A stretch of DNA of 20,308 nt from CAYUPY01 sp964446595 (GTDB taxonomy: Bacteria > Patescibacteriota > Dojkabacteria > J137 > JAEUSD01). The notes under the pieces are model-generated. The model had not been told where the DNA came from. It ran no database searches and saw only the letters and a program-made list of their open reading frames with translations. A program made the translations under genes and the position numbers. Positions within the stretch are counted from its first letter, which is position 1. Each line of letters starts with the position of its first letter. This document shows, in pieces, positions 6,034-13,239 of the stretch. The stretch spans positions 1-20,308 of the forward strand of contig CAYUPY010000017.1 of the NCBI GenBank assembly GCA_964446595.1. Reading direction: 5' to 3'.

Positions 6034-6510
6034 ATGCAGTGCCCTTTTTGCTCCCATTGCACTACTAAAGTAGTAGACAAGAGAGACAACCAAGAGACAA
6101 ATGTAACCCGCCGTAGACGTGAATGTGAGAAGTGTGGAAAGCGATTTACCACCTACGAACGTATTGAGGCTATTAATCTGTATGTTGTAAAGCGCAGCGG
6201 CAAAATAGAGGAATTTGATCGTGAAAAACTAAAACGTGGCATTAAAAAGTCAATTGGGAAAAGAGGAATCAGTGATGAGAACATTGAGAAAGTCGTACAA
6301 CAAATCGAACAAGAACTGCTTAACCATGAATCTACGGAGATAAAGTCCGAAGATATTGGCCACATGGTACTAGAGCAGCTCTTAGAGATTGACCATCTGA
6401 GCTATTTAATCTTTGCTTCGGTATATCGGAATTTTAAAAGTGTAGCTGACTTAAAAAAAGCAATCAGCAACCTAGAAAAAAAACCACCCAAGCCTAAGAA
6501 AAAGAATTAA
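6034..6510 (+). CDS. nrdR: Transcriptional repressor NrdR
   Basis: NrdR senses ATP/dATP and represses ribonucleotide reductase genes. The protein is 158 aa, the usual length. The N-terminal zinc ribbon has C3-x2-C6 and C31-x2-C34 (MQCPFCSH and RECEKCGKRFTTYER), and the ATP cone spans about 48-138 (VVKRSGKIEEFDREKLKRGI to YRNFKSVADL). The C-terminal tail is lysine-rich (KKPPKPKKKN). The ATG at 6034 gives the canonical MxCPxC start; a frame open from 5983 would add 17 residues encoded within box 2, the DnaA box and the leader, so it is rejected. nrdJ follows after 24 bases with no terminator, so both share one promoter with paired NrdR boxes. No Shine-Dalgarno site is seen. Confidence 0.96.
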   Translation: MQCPFCSHCTTKVVDKRDNQETNVTRRRRECEKCGKRFTTYERIEAINLYVVKRSGKIEEFDREKLKRGIKKSIGKRGISDENIEKVVQQIEQELLNHESTEIKSEDIGHMVLEQLLEIDHLSYLIFASVYRNFKSVADLKKAISNLEKKPPKPKKKN

Positions 6511-6534
6511 TTTATTATTTTTTATTGCACACCA

Positions 6535-8472
6535 ATGCCTGCAAAAGACGTACAAAAACTAGCAGAGGAAAGTAAAAGTTACTTTCAAAACGACCTAGGT
6601 GAATTTGTGTATTACCGCACATACTCCCGCTGGATGGAAGATAAAGGACGCCGTGAAACATGGATAGAATCCGTAGATAGATTCATGGAATTTATGAAAG
6701 AGAATGTAGGGGAGAAGTTTAGTGAGGATGATTATGCTGGCGCCCGCCAGATGATCTTAGAACAAAAGGTTGTCCCTTCTATGCGACTTATGTGGAGTGC
6801 AGGTAAAGCTGCGCGAGCCACAAATGTAGCCGCATACAACTGCTCATACATAGCACCAACTCAACTACGTGACTTTGGAGAAATTATGTATGTTTCAATG
6901 TGTGGTACAGGTGTTGGTTTCTCTGTAGAGAAGAAAACTGTTAGCCAATTACCAAAAGTAGAAAAGCAAAGTGGTGAAAAGCTTGAGAACTATGTAATTG
7001 AAGATAGCAAAGAGGGCTGGGCTGAAGCTTTTATCTACGGTTTAGAAACGTGGTTTGCTGGAAAAGATGTAGTGTTTGATTATTCTCAACTTAGACCAAA
7101 AGGTGCCCGCCTAAAAACCATGGGAGGCCGAAGTTCAGGGCCAGAGCCACTCAAAAAATTACTTGAGTTTTCTAGGAAACGTATTTTAGAGAGACAAGGT
7201 GTACAGCTATCTACCTTGGACGTGCATGATATCTGCTGCATGATTGGGGAGATTGTTGTATCTGGTGGTGTACGACGCAGTGCCATGATTTCTTTGTCTG
7301 ACTTAGATGATGAAGAGATGCGTTATGCCAAGCACGGTGAATTTTGGAATGAAAATCCACAACGCGCGATGGCTAATAACTCAGCAGTTTACGAAGTAAA
7401 GCCATCGCGCGAAGACTTCATGGCTGAGTGGCAAGCACTAAAAGAGAGTGGCACCGGAGAAAGAGGAATCTTTAATCGTGCTGGTTTAGAAAAACAGCTA
7501 CCAGAACGCCGCTGGAAAGTATTTAAAGACCATGTTGATACCTCTGGTACTAACCCTTGTGGTGAGATCATCTTAAGATCAAAGCAGTTTTGTAACTTAA
7601 CTTCTATTGTAATTCGCAAAGAAGATACAGAAGAAACACTCTTAGAGAAAGTTAAGTGGGCTACTATTTTGGGTACTTATCAATCAGCACTTACCCACTT
7701 CCCATTCCTTTCTGAAGATTGGAAAGTAAATTGTGAAGAGGAAGCGCTACTTGGGGTGTCTGTCACAGGCGTTTGGGATAACCCAGAAGTGGCTCGCAAT
7801 CCAGAAATATTACGTAAATTACGTGACCACTCAGTAGAAGTAAACAAAGAGTATGCTGCCAAGCTAGGAATCAACCAATCAACTTGTGTGACTACAGTAA
7901 AACCTTCAGGAAATTCTTCTCAATTATTGGATACTTCCTCTGGTTTGCACCCTAGAAATTCACGCTACTACATCCGTAGAATTAGAATTTCTGCTACTGA
8001 TCCTTTGTTCAAAATGCTGAAAGATCAGGAGATTCCTCATAAACCAGAAGTTGGACAAACCTATGAGACAGCTAATACTTATGTGCTGGAATTCCCTGTA
8101 GAATCACCTGAGTCTATTTACAAAAATGACCAGACTGCCATAGAGCAATTGGAAAACTGGAAACTGTTTAAGCAAAACTTTACTGAACATAACCCATCTG
8201 TGACTATCTCAATCGGGGACGACGAATGGGACGAAGCAGCAGATTGGATCTGTGAAAACTGGGATATTGTTGGTGGACTCTCTTTCTTACCAAAGAGCGA
8301 TCACAAGTACCAGTTAGCTCCTTATGAAGAGATTGATGCGGCTAAGTATCAAGAGCTAGCAGAGGCTTTCCCTCCTGTGGATTACTCTAAAATCTTAGAT
8401 TACGAAAAGATAGACGAGACCAAAGGAGCAAAAGAGTTGGCTTGTACTGCCGACGGTTGCGATATTGTGTAA
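6535..8472 (+). CDS. nrdJ: Adenosylcobalamin-dependent ribonucleoside-triphosphate reductase (class II)
   Basis: It reduces NTPs to dNTPs using a radical formed from coenzyme B12. The 645-aa protein shows the class II monomeric set: redox Cys103 in YNCSYIAP, Cys342 and Glu344 in TNPCGEI, the second redox Cys353 in QFCNL, the TVKPSGNSSQLLDTSSGLHP block (about 454-473), and a C-terminal CTADGC pair (637/642) that re-reduces the active site. There is no N-terminal ATP cone. It is shorter than the Lactobacillus leichmannii enzyme (about 739 aa); the Cys103-Cys342 interval is about 50 residues shorter than the matching interval there. No B12 synthesis gene is present here, so cobalamin would have to be imported. 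It is the second gene of nrdR-nrdJ and is followed by a strong terminator. Confidence 0.96.
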   Translation: MPAKDVQKLAEESKSYFQNDLGEFVYYRTYSRWMEDKGRRETWIESVDRFMEFMKENVGEKFSEDDYAGARQMILEQKVVPSMRLMWSAGKAARATNVAAYNCSYIAPTQLRDFGEIMYVSMCGTGVGFSVEKKTVSQLPKVEKQSGEKLENYVIEDSKEGWAEAFIYGLETWFAGKDVVFDYSQLRPKGARLKTMGGRSSGPEPLKKLLEFSRKRILERQGVQLSTLDVHDICCMIGEIVVSGGVRRSAMISLSDLDDEEMRYAKHGEFWNENPQRAMANNSAVYEVKPSREDFMAEWQALKESGTGERGIFNRAGLEKQLPERRWKVFKDHVDTSGTNPCGEIILRSKQFCNLTSIVIRKEDTEETLLEKVKWATILGTYQSALTHFPFLSEDWKVNCEEEALLGVSVTGVWDNPEVARNPEILRKLRDHSVEVNKEYAAKLGINQSTCVTTVKPSGNSSQLLDTSSGLHPRNSRYYIRRIRISATDPLFKMLKDQEIPHKPEVGQTYETANTYVLEFPVESPESIYKNDQTAIEQLENWKLFKQNFTEHNPSVTISIGDDEWDEAADWICENWDIVGGLSFLPKSDHKYQLAPYEEIDAAKYQELAEAFPPVDYSKILDYEKIDETKGAKELACTADGCDIV

Positions 8473-8495
8473 GAGCAGTATCACTCCAGAAAAGG

Positions 8496-8522
8496 GACCT
8501 CACTTATACTGAGGTCTTTTTT
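8496..8522 (+). terminator. Rho-independent terminator of nrdR-nrdJ
   Basis: GACCTCA (8496-8502) and TGAGGTC (8510-8516) form a 7-bp stem with a 7-base loop, followed by six T (8517-8522). It starts 23 bases after the nrdJ stop. Confidence 0.93.
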
Positions 8523-8547
8523 CGCAATCCGCCGAATTATAGAGGCA

Positions 8548-8556
8548 TGATATAAT
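8548..8556 (+). promoter_or_regulatory. Extended -10 leaderless promoter
   Basis: TGA-TATAAT is a perfect extended -10 (hexamer 8551-8556), five bases before the ATG at 8562. No -35 is seen. The last base of the hexamer is the T of a TTG codon in frame, which shows the TTG is not the start. Confidence 0.72.
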
Positions 8557-8561
8557 TGCGC

Positions 8562-9854
8562 ATGCAAATAGGTCTGGAAACGCATATCGACGAAAACAAC
8601 GTTATAGTAGAGGGTTTAGTTGGAGATTTCGTTGAACTAGAAATAGAATCCAGCGAAGAATCAAATTTAAAAGATTTATGTGAAGCATTTTCTTTGGGTC
8701 CGGAGTGTGAAACTTTTCTGAATGAAGCATTATGCACCCCAGAAGTTAAACCAGTCCGACTATGGATAAAAGGGAAGCCTAGCTTTGCTTTACTGGTAGA
8801 GGATATGACTCATGCCGCTGAACTACTCCTTCCAATTAAATCACTTTCTTACACTATTAGAAAGCGCAAAAACATATGGCCTAGTTTAGATGACATTGTC
8901 TATGAGAAACTAGAAGCACAGTTTGGTAAGGCTATTTTTGTAGTGAACGGTAAATATATCTCCCCAGAAACCACTCTTACGTATGAATTTAGCCATAAAG
9001 GTAGTTTCACACGCTACACCACCCCAACTATGGAAGGAACTAACGTGGTTGATTATTCACCAGAAAACGCAGTGGTAGATGGTCGAGATTCGGGTTTTCG
9101 TTTCAATCTCCCCATATCCGAACAGACATTTGTAAGTAATATTCACGAATGGGGTCATCTGATTGATCTATTTATTGTAGGTGAAAAAGTGCCAGCTACA
9201 TCACTTTTTTACTTACAAGCCTCTATGGCTAATTTTATGCAAGACGAGAGGCTTAAGCCCCACATGCTTGAGACTTTGATTTCCGTTAAGTCTGCTGAAA
9301 TCAGAGCAAATAGTTGGGCTAATTGGTTTGCCTCGAAGCTAGGTATTGCAGACTTTGATATTTTCGTAGATCCTTTAAACCATGCCTCTTTAGCGTTTTA
9401 TGACTTAATGCTTGCACCTCAACTAGCAATTGAGCAGAGACCCGAATTATTCATTTTTAGGGAAACATACGATCGGGTTGTTGCCTGGAAAAGTATATTT
9501 AATCAAATACTTACTCAAATTGAGTGGTTTACCAATACATACACATCAGAAGACAGCTGTTATCTTGAAGATTTAGATATTGAAATCCAGACGGGGAGAA
9601 ACCCCAGTACAGGGAACGTTCTTAAAGTTACAAGAGATGACACAGAGCTACTGGTATCTTCACACGTAGTAGGCGATCCTGATAGTGGGGGCACGCAAAT
9701 CCATATAAAATTAAGAAAAGGCGAGCAGACCAAAGCAATTAGCTTTGGTCTTAACCCAGGCCAAGTTGATCAAACTGACAACACTTTTTTGGTAGATATG
9801 GCTTTAGCTAACCTTAAAGATTTACGAGAACTCCTTACGAATGTCTGTGGTTAG
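8562..9854 (+). CDS. Putative zinc metallopeptidase (HEWGH), orphan family
   Basis: The 430-aa protein has one HExxH motif, NIHEWGHLID, with His195, Glu196 and His199, followed by a helix KSAEIRANSWANWFASKLG where Glu246 could be the third zinc ligand, as in gluzincin-type enzymes with E..A..WA after the motif. No signal peptide or membrane segment is present, so it is probably cytoplasmic. The N-terminal 100 residues are acidic and do not match a domain I know; the C-terminal part (about 340-430) looks beta-rich. The start is ATG 8562, not TTG 8556, because the latter overlaps the -10 box. It ends 20 bases inside the convergent permease gene. The protease call rests on the motif alone; activity and substrate are unknown. 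Confidence 0.6.
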   Translation: MQIGLETHIDENNVIVEGLVGDFVELEIESSEESNLKDLCEAFSLGPECETFLNEALCTPEVKPVRLWIKGKPSFALLVEDMTHAAELLLPIKSLSYTIRKRKNIWPSLDDIVYEKLEAQFGKAIFVVNGKYISPETTLTYEFSHKGSFTRYTTPTMEGTNVVDYSPENAVVDGRDSGFRFNLPISEQTFVSNIHEWGHLIDLFIVGEKVPATSLFYLQASMANFMQDERLKPHMLETLISVKSAEIRANSWANWFASKLGIADFDIFVDPLNHASLAFYDLMLAPQLAIEQRPELFIFRETYDRVVAWKSIFNQILTQIEWFTNTYTSEDSCYLEDLDIEIQTGRNPSTGNVLKVTRDDTELLVSSHVVGDPDSGGTQIHIKLRKGEQTKAISFGLNPGQVDQTDNTFLVDMALANLKDLRELLTNVCG

Positions 9855-11262
9855 ATTTATATTCGTTTACTACCTCATTAAAGATAATCAATAGGATTCC
9901 TACTAAGGGGATCGCCAGTAAGGCACCAATCACATCCCCAACTTGAAAACCAGCAATAACGGCCAAGATACTAATAATTGGCTCCACTCCTATGGCTCTC
10001 TTCATAATTTGAGGGACAATTAAAGCGCCCTCTAGTTGCTGTAACATTAAGAAAGAAATCAGCACATAGATTACACCGCCTAATCCAGACGTTCCTACAG
10101 CCAGGATGCTAGTAATTACTGCAGTAATGATTGGACCGATATTGGGCAATGCTTCCAGTAGACCGGCAAGTAGCGCAATTGGTAACGCAAACTCATCTAA
10201 ACGATAGCTTTCAAAGAAAAAGCCCGGAATAACAACAATCAGATACGTAATAGTCCCGATGATCAACATTAGTAACAACTGCCCGCCCAACCAGGCACCC
10301 AGCTTTTGCTCAATCTTGTTTAGGAGGGTGCGAAAACGGCGCGCCGTTTTCGCGCTAAAGCTTTTTAACAACCTTTCATATACAGGTTCCGGACTCTGTA
10401 ACATATAAATCGACAAGATCAAAATAGTCACCAAATTAAGTCCGAAGCTAGCTACATCTCCAACTAACGAGAATGTAAACCCAGTCAAACTACTTAGCTG
10501 CTCTTCAAGTCCTGACAAAAGGTCTGGCAAAGTATTAAGAATTTCTTGTACTAAGTTTCCTCCTTCAGCTGCTGCCACTTGTCCATTTACCGGATTAGCA
10601 ATATTTAGTTGTTGATTAATATATTGAGATATATCAATCAGGTTACCTGACTCATCACGCGGAAGTGGAGCAAGATCACTTAAGAAAGGGAAGTTACGGT
10701 ATAGAAAATTAATTACCCCTTCAGCAATATTTGGCAACTCTTCAATCAATCTACCCACCTGAGATACAAATTCGTTGGTTAACACATAAAAGAGTACAAC
10801 CATTGCCGTCAACATACCCAGGTATACAACAGTAATTGCTAAACCTCGGCCTAAACGCACAGATAACACCCGATCAAGCAATCTAGCTAAGGGATCTTTA
10901 TTCTCGTCCACCTGGCGACGCCACCACCGAGACAAATTTATCCGAGCCTCACGTAGAATACTGTATGCTTCATCACCTTCACCAAAAATACTGGCTAAGG
11001 CAACACTAATCTTTCCAAATACATAAAACGGAGCCATTAATACCTTTTTATAGTTAGCCTTGGCAATTCGCGCAACTGCCGGTCGTAATCCGGCATTGAT
11101 TATAAATGCTACAAATACTAACAAAGCTATACTGACCACTGTCTCTCTCACCTCCCACAATGTAAGCAACAGAACAGCCGCTAAGATTGCATAGGCAAGA
11201 AATTTAAGGGTTAGTTCGATTCGAACGGTACGAGGGCCGGATTTCGCGGCTAACTTAGGCAT
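9835..11262 (-). CDS. AI-2E family transporter (PF01594-type permease), 475 aa
   Basis: This is a polytopic membrane protein. Two N-terminal helices lie at about 22-60 (LAYAILAAVLLLTLWEV and VVSIALLVFVAFIINAG), a third at about 145-165 (AITVVYLGMLTAMVVLFYVL), and the C-terminal half carries several more, with the family hallmark LLEALPNIGPIITAV and LMLQQLEGALIVPQIM. Family members export small molecules or ions; the autoinducer-2 role is known only for a few. Odd features are a soluble insert of about 80 residues between helices 2 and 3 (about 64-143, basic, with two Arg-rich patches) and a long external loop with an INQQLNIANPVNGQV segment. It starts four bases after the upstream 90-aa gene, hence an operon. 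A 24-bp perfect DNA palindrome lies in the gene. Confidence 0.88.
   Translation of the reverse strand: MPKLAAKSGPRTVRIELTLKFLAYAILAAVLLLTLWEVRETVVSIALLVFVAFIINAGLRPAVARIAKANYKKVLMAPFYVFGKISVALASIFGEGDEAYSILREARINLSRWWRRQVDENKDPLARLLDRVLSVRLGRGLAITVVYLGMLTAMVVLFYVLTNEFVSQVGRLIEELPNIAEGVINFLYRNFPFLSDLAPLPRDESGNLIDISQYINQQLNIANPVNGQVAAAEGGNLVQEILNTLPDLLSGLEEQLSSLTGFTFSLVGDVASFGLNLVTILILSIYMLQSPEPVYERLLKSFSAKTARRFRTLLNKIEQKLGAWLGGQLLLMLIIGTITYLIVVIPGFFFESYRLDEFALPIALLAGLLEALPNIGPIITAVITSILAVGTSGLGGVIYVLISFLMLQQLEGALIVPQIMKRAIGVEPIISILAVIAGFQVGDVIGALLAIPLVGILLIIFNEVVNEYKSNHRHS
10330..10353 (+). repeat. Perfect 24-bp palindrome inside the permease gene
   Basis: The half-site GCGAAAACGGCG (10330-10341) is followed at once by its exact reverse complement CGCCGTTTTCGC (10342-10353), with no spacer. 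The centre contains GGCGCGCC. It encodes the AKTARRFR segment of a cytoplasmic loop. There is no reason in the protein for such symmetry. Confidence 0.95.
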
Positions 11263-11266
11263 TTTC

Positions 11267-11539
11267 TTAACTAAAGTATCTCTTTAAAATTACATTCACA
11301 ACTCTTCCTAATATTACGCTACCGGGCGCAATAAAGCTAATTGCTACAGCAGTAGTTACTTCTACAACTTCACCAGCCATCAGGATCAATAGTACGGCCA
11401 CATAACTAACAACTGCATTCACTAGCACTACACGAATAGTCGAACGTGATTGTTGTTGCGACTCTAATCTCTTTAGTCGGATTGATACTTCAGCTGCTTC
11501 TTTTTCTAATTTATTAATTCTTTCTACTTGATTAGCCAT
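11267..11539 (-). CDS. Small coiled-coil membrane protein, 90 aa
   Basis: Residues 1-32 form a charged amphipathic coiled coil (VERINKLEKEAAEVSIRLKRLE), followed by two hydrophobic helices at about 36-55 (IRVVLVNAVVSYVAVLLILM) and about 62-83 (TTAVAISFIAPGSVILGRVV), ending KRYFS. It is a two-pass inner-membrane protein with a cytoplasmic coiled coil by the positive-inside trend. It lies four bases before the AI-2E permease gene and could be its partner or scaffold; this is inferred from position only. The ATG at 11539 is five bases after a TAAGTT element, so the message is probably leaderless. Confidence 0.75.
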   Translation of the reverse strand: MANQVERINKLEKEAAEVSIRLKRLESQQQSRSTIRVVLVNAVVSYVAVLLILMAGEVVEVTTAVAISFIAPGSVILGRVVNVILKRYFS

Positions 11540-11544
11540 ACTTT

Positions 11545-11550
11545 AACTTA
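11545..11550 (-). promoter_or_regulatory. -10 element of the 90-aa gene/permease operon
   Basis: On the minus strand TAAGTT (11550-11545) lies five bases before the ATG at 11539. It faces the uvrC promoter in a 73-base divergent intergenic region. The hexamer is a fair match to TATAAT (T, A and final T fit); no good -35 is seen. Confidence 0.45.
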
Positions 11551-11597
11551 TTGTTAATCTAAAATACTTATGTAAGCATTATAACGCATGTTGGTTA

Positions 11598-11606
11598 TGA
11601 TAAGAT
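11598..11606 (+). promoter_or_regulatory. Extended -10 leaderless promoter of uvrC-tmk
   Basis: TGA-TAAGAT (hexamer 11601-11606) is an extended -10, six bases before the uvrC ATG at 11613. No -35 or Shine-Dalgarno site is seen. Confidence 0.58.
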
Positions 11607-11612
11607 TGCTCT

Positions 11613-13235
11613 ATGCCAAAATCTACTAAGAGTGTGTTAGCAACGAAGTCAGCGGCTTTTCAACATCACGTGAAAGAGGCCCCGCTTTTACCGGGTTGTT
11701 ACATTTATGTAAGTAAAGAAAGGGAGTACTTATATATTGGTAAAGCAAAAGTGCTACGTAACCGTGTGCGAAGCTACTTTAATAATTATTCCCGGCTTGA
11801 TCCACGTATAAGTCAAATGATTGACCAAGCTATTGATGTAAACTACATCACTGTTGACTCAGAAGCGGAAGCATTAATTTTAGAAACTAACTTGATTAAA
11901 AAATACAAGCCTCGCTACAACGTAATGATGCGAGATGATAAGAGTTTTGTATATGTTAAATTTGATCGCTTTAGGGCATCAGTTGATGAAAATGATTGGC
12001 AATCTATCCCTGGCATCTCTGTAGTCAGAGAGAAACAGAAAAACGATGCGATTTATTATGGTCCATATCCGTCGGCGCAGACTGTGAGAAGATTATTAAA
12101 AAGGCTGCGCCGCATTTTCCCTTACTGTACCGGTAATCATCAGGTACTAATTCCTAAGGATAAAGATCAACCATTTACCACAAAATCACGTAAACCTTGT
12201 TTTGGCTATCACATAGACCTGTGTGAAGGCGTGTGCATAGGAGCAATTAGCCGTAAGGATTATGAATCACAAATCAACAATATTAAGCGATTCTTTAAGA
12301 GCGAAAAAACTAACTTGATGGTAGATCTGGAAAAAGAAATGCAACGCGCAGCTAAGGCAAAAGATTTCGAACGAGCAGCAAAGCTGCGTGACCGCATTCG
12401 CGACCTCCATTACGTCGGCCGCAACATGATAGTAGATAAAGACAGCGACGAAGTCGCTGTCATGCAGGCCAAGCGCGAGCGCCGCGAAGCGGCGCTCGCG
12501 GACTTAATCGCACGGCTAGACTTTCCGTCAGATGTCTTGAAAAAGCATCAAGGTTTTAAAATCGAGTGTTATGACATTTCAAATATCCAAGGAACAAATG
12601 CGGTAGGATCCATGGTTGTGTTCGTAAATGGAGAGCCACGTCCAGATCTATACCGACGGTTCAAAATCAAGACCATTGAAGGGCCAAACGATTTTGCTAT
12701 GTTACAAGAAGTGCTCACCAGGCGATTCAATCAATTTTTGCGATCAGAGCTAAATAAGAATAAACAACAAAATGAACAACAGGCTGAATACACTGATTTG
12801 GAGGGATTCACGGTACAAATCCCTAAAGACCTGGAGAAACGAATGAAAAACTGGAAACCAGATGAAAGTTTCAGTCAATTACCAGACTTAATGATTATAG
12901 ACGGTGGAAAAGGCCAACTTTCTTCCACCTATCGGATCTTGCAACAGTACGGGTTAGTGGACCATCTTCCAATAGTGGGCCTGGCTAAAAGAGAAGAAGA
13001 AATTTTTAAAGTAAAAGAACAATTCAACCATAAAAAGCAAGCCGATTTTGACCAAGATGAACACCATAAATTCACGTATTTACCAATTGATAGCATAGAC
13101 GGTTTTGATATGGTCCGGCTGCCTCGCCGCTCAGAAAGTCTACATTTAGTGCAAAGAATTCGTGACGAAGCGCACCGGTTTGCGATAACATACCATCGAA
13201 AGTTACGATCTAAACAATTACAACGAGAGAAATAG
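11613..13235 (+). CDS. uvrC: Excinuclease ABC subunit UvrC, lacking the HhH tail
   Basis: UvrC makes the two cuts of nucleotide excision repair with UvrA and UvrB. The N-terminal GIY-YIG nuclease is clear (GCYIY at 28-32, YLYIGKAKVLRNRVRSYF at about 39-56, with Glu in ALILETNLIKKYKPRYN). A Cys-containing linker follows, then the UVR domain that binds UvrB (DFERAAKLRDRIRDL, about 264-278), and the RNase H-like second nuclease (CYDISNIQGTNAVGSMVVF, LPDLMIIDGGKGQL, LPIVGLAKREEEIF, DEAHRFAITYHRKLRSK). The protein stops right after that last block at 540 aa; the usual tandem helix-hairpin-helix DNA-binding end (about 60-70 aa) is missing, and tmk starts four bases later. A spacer of about 40 residues (NKNKQQNEQQAEYTDLEG...) interrupts the RNase H-like domain. 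Two perfect GAA-loop hairpins are encoded within. Confidence 0.95.
   Translation: MPKSTKSVLATKSAAFQHHVKEAPLLPGCYIYVSKEREYLYIGKAKVLRNRVRSYFNNYSRLDPRISQMIDQAIDVNYITVDSEAEALILETNLIKKYKPRYNVMMRDDKSFVYVKFDRFRASVDENDWQSIPGISVVREKQKNDAIYYGPYPSAQTVRRLLKRLRRIFPYCTGNHQVLIPKDKDQPFTTKSRKPCFGYHIDLCEGVCIGAISRKDYESQINNIKRFFKSEKTNLMVDLEKEMQRAAKAKDFERAAKLRDRIRDLHYVGRNMIVDKDSDEVAVMQAKRERREAALADLIARLDFPSDVLKKHQGFKIECYDISNIQGTNAVGSMVVFVNGEPRPDLYRRFKIKTIEGPNDFAMLQEVLTRRFNQFLRSELNKNKQQNEQQAEYTDLEGFTVQIPKDLEKRMKNWKPDESFSQLPDLMIIDGGKGQLSSTYRILQQYGLVDHLPIVGLAKREEEIFKVKEQFNHKKQADFDQDEHHKFTYLPIDSIDGFDMVRLPRRSESLHLVQRIRDEAHRFAITYHRKLRSKQLQREK
12441..12461 (+). repeat. Perfect 9-bp hairpin with GAA loop in uvrC
   Basis: GACAGCGAC (12441-12449), loop GAA (12450-12452), GTCGCTGTC (12453-12461). 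It lies 12 bases before a second GAA-loop hairpin. It encodes part of the linker after the UVR domain. Confidence 0.93.
12474..12500 (+). repeat. Perfect 12-bp hairpin with GAA loop in uvrC
   Basis: CGCGAGCGCCGC (12474-12485), loop GAA (12486-12488), GCGGCGCTCGCG (12489-12500). The apex contains GCGAAGC, a heptamer known to form an exceptionally stable single-stranded DNA mini-hairpin. It sits within uvrC with no T run, so it is not an ordinary terminator. Confidence 0.95.
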
Positions 13236-13239
13236 AATT

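Noticed and set aside
5810..6073. 87-codon frame across the nrdR promoter
   Set aside because: It runs through the NrdR boxes and into nrdR in another frame, with a Cys/Lys-rich sequence unlike a protein of this genome.
8556..8561. TTG start two codons upstream of the HEWGH protein
   Set aside because: The TTG shares its first T with the TATAAT box at 8551-8556, so it cannot be in the mRNA; ATG 8562 is used.
12474..12500. Terminator or insertion scar in uvrC
   Set aside because: No T run follows on the plus strand, and the reading frame and UvrC domain order continue unbroken, so it is listed as a repeat.
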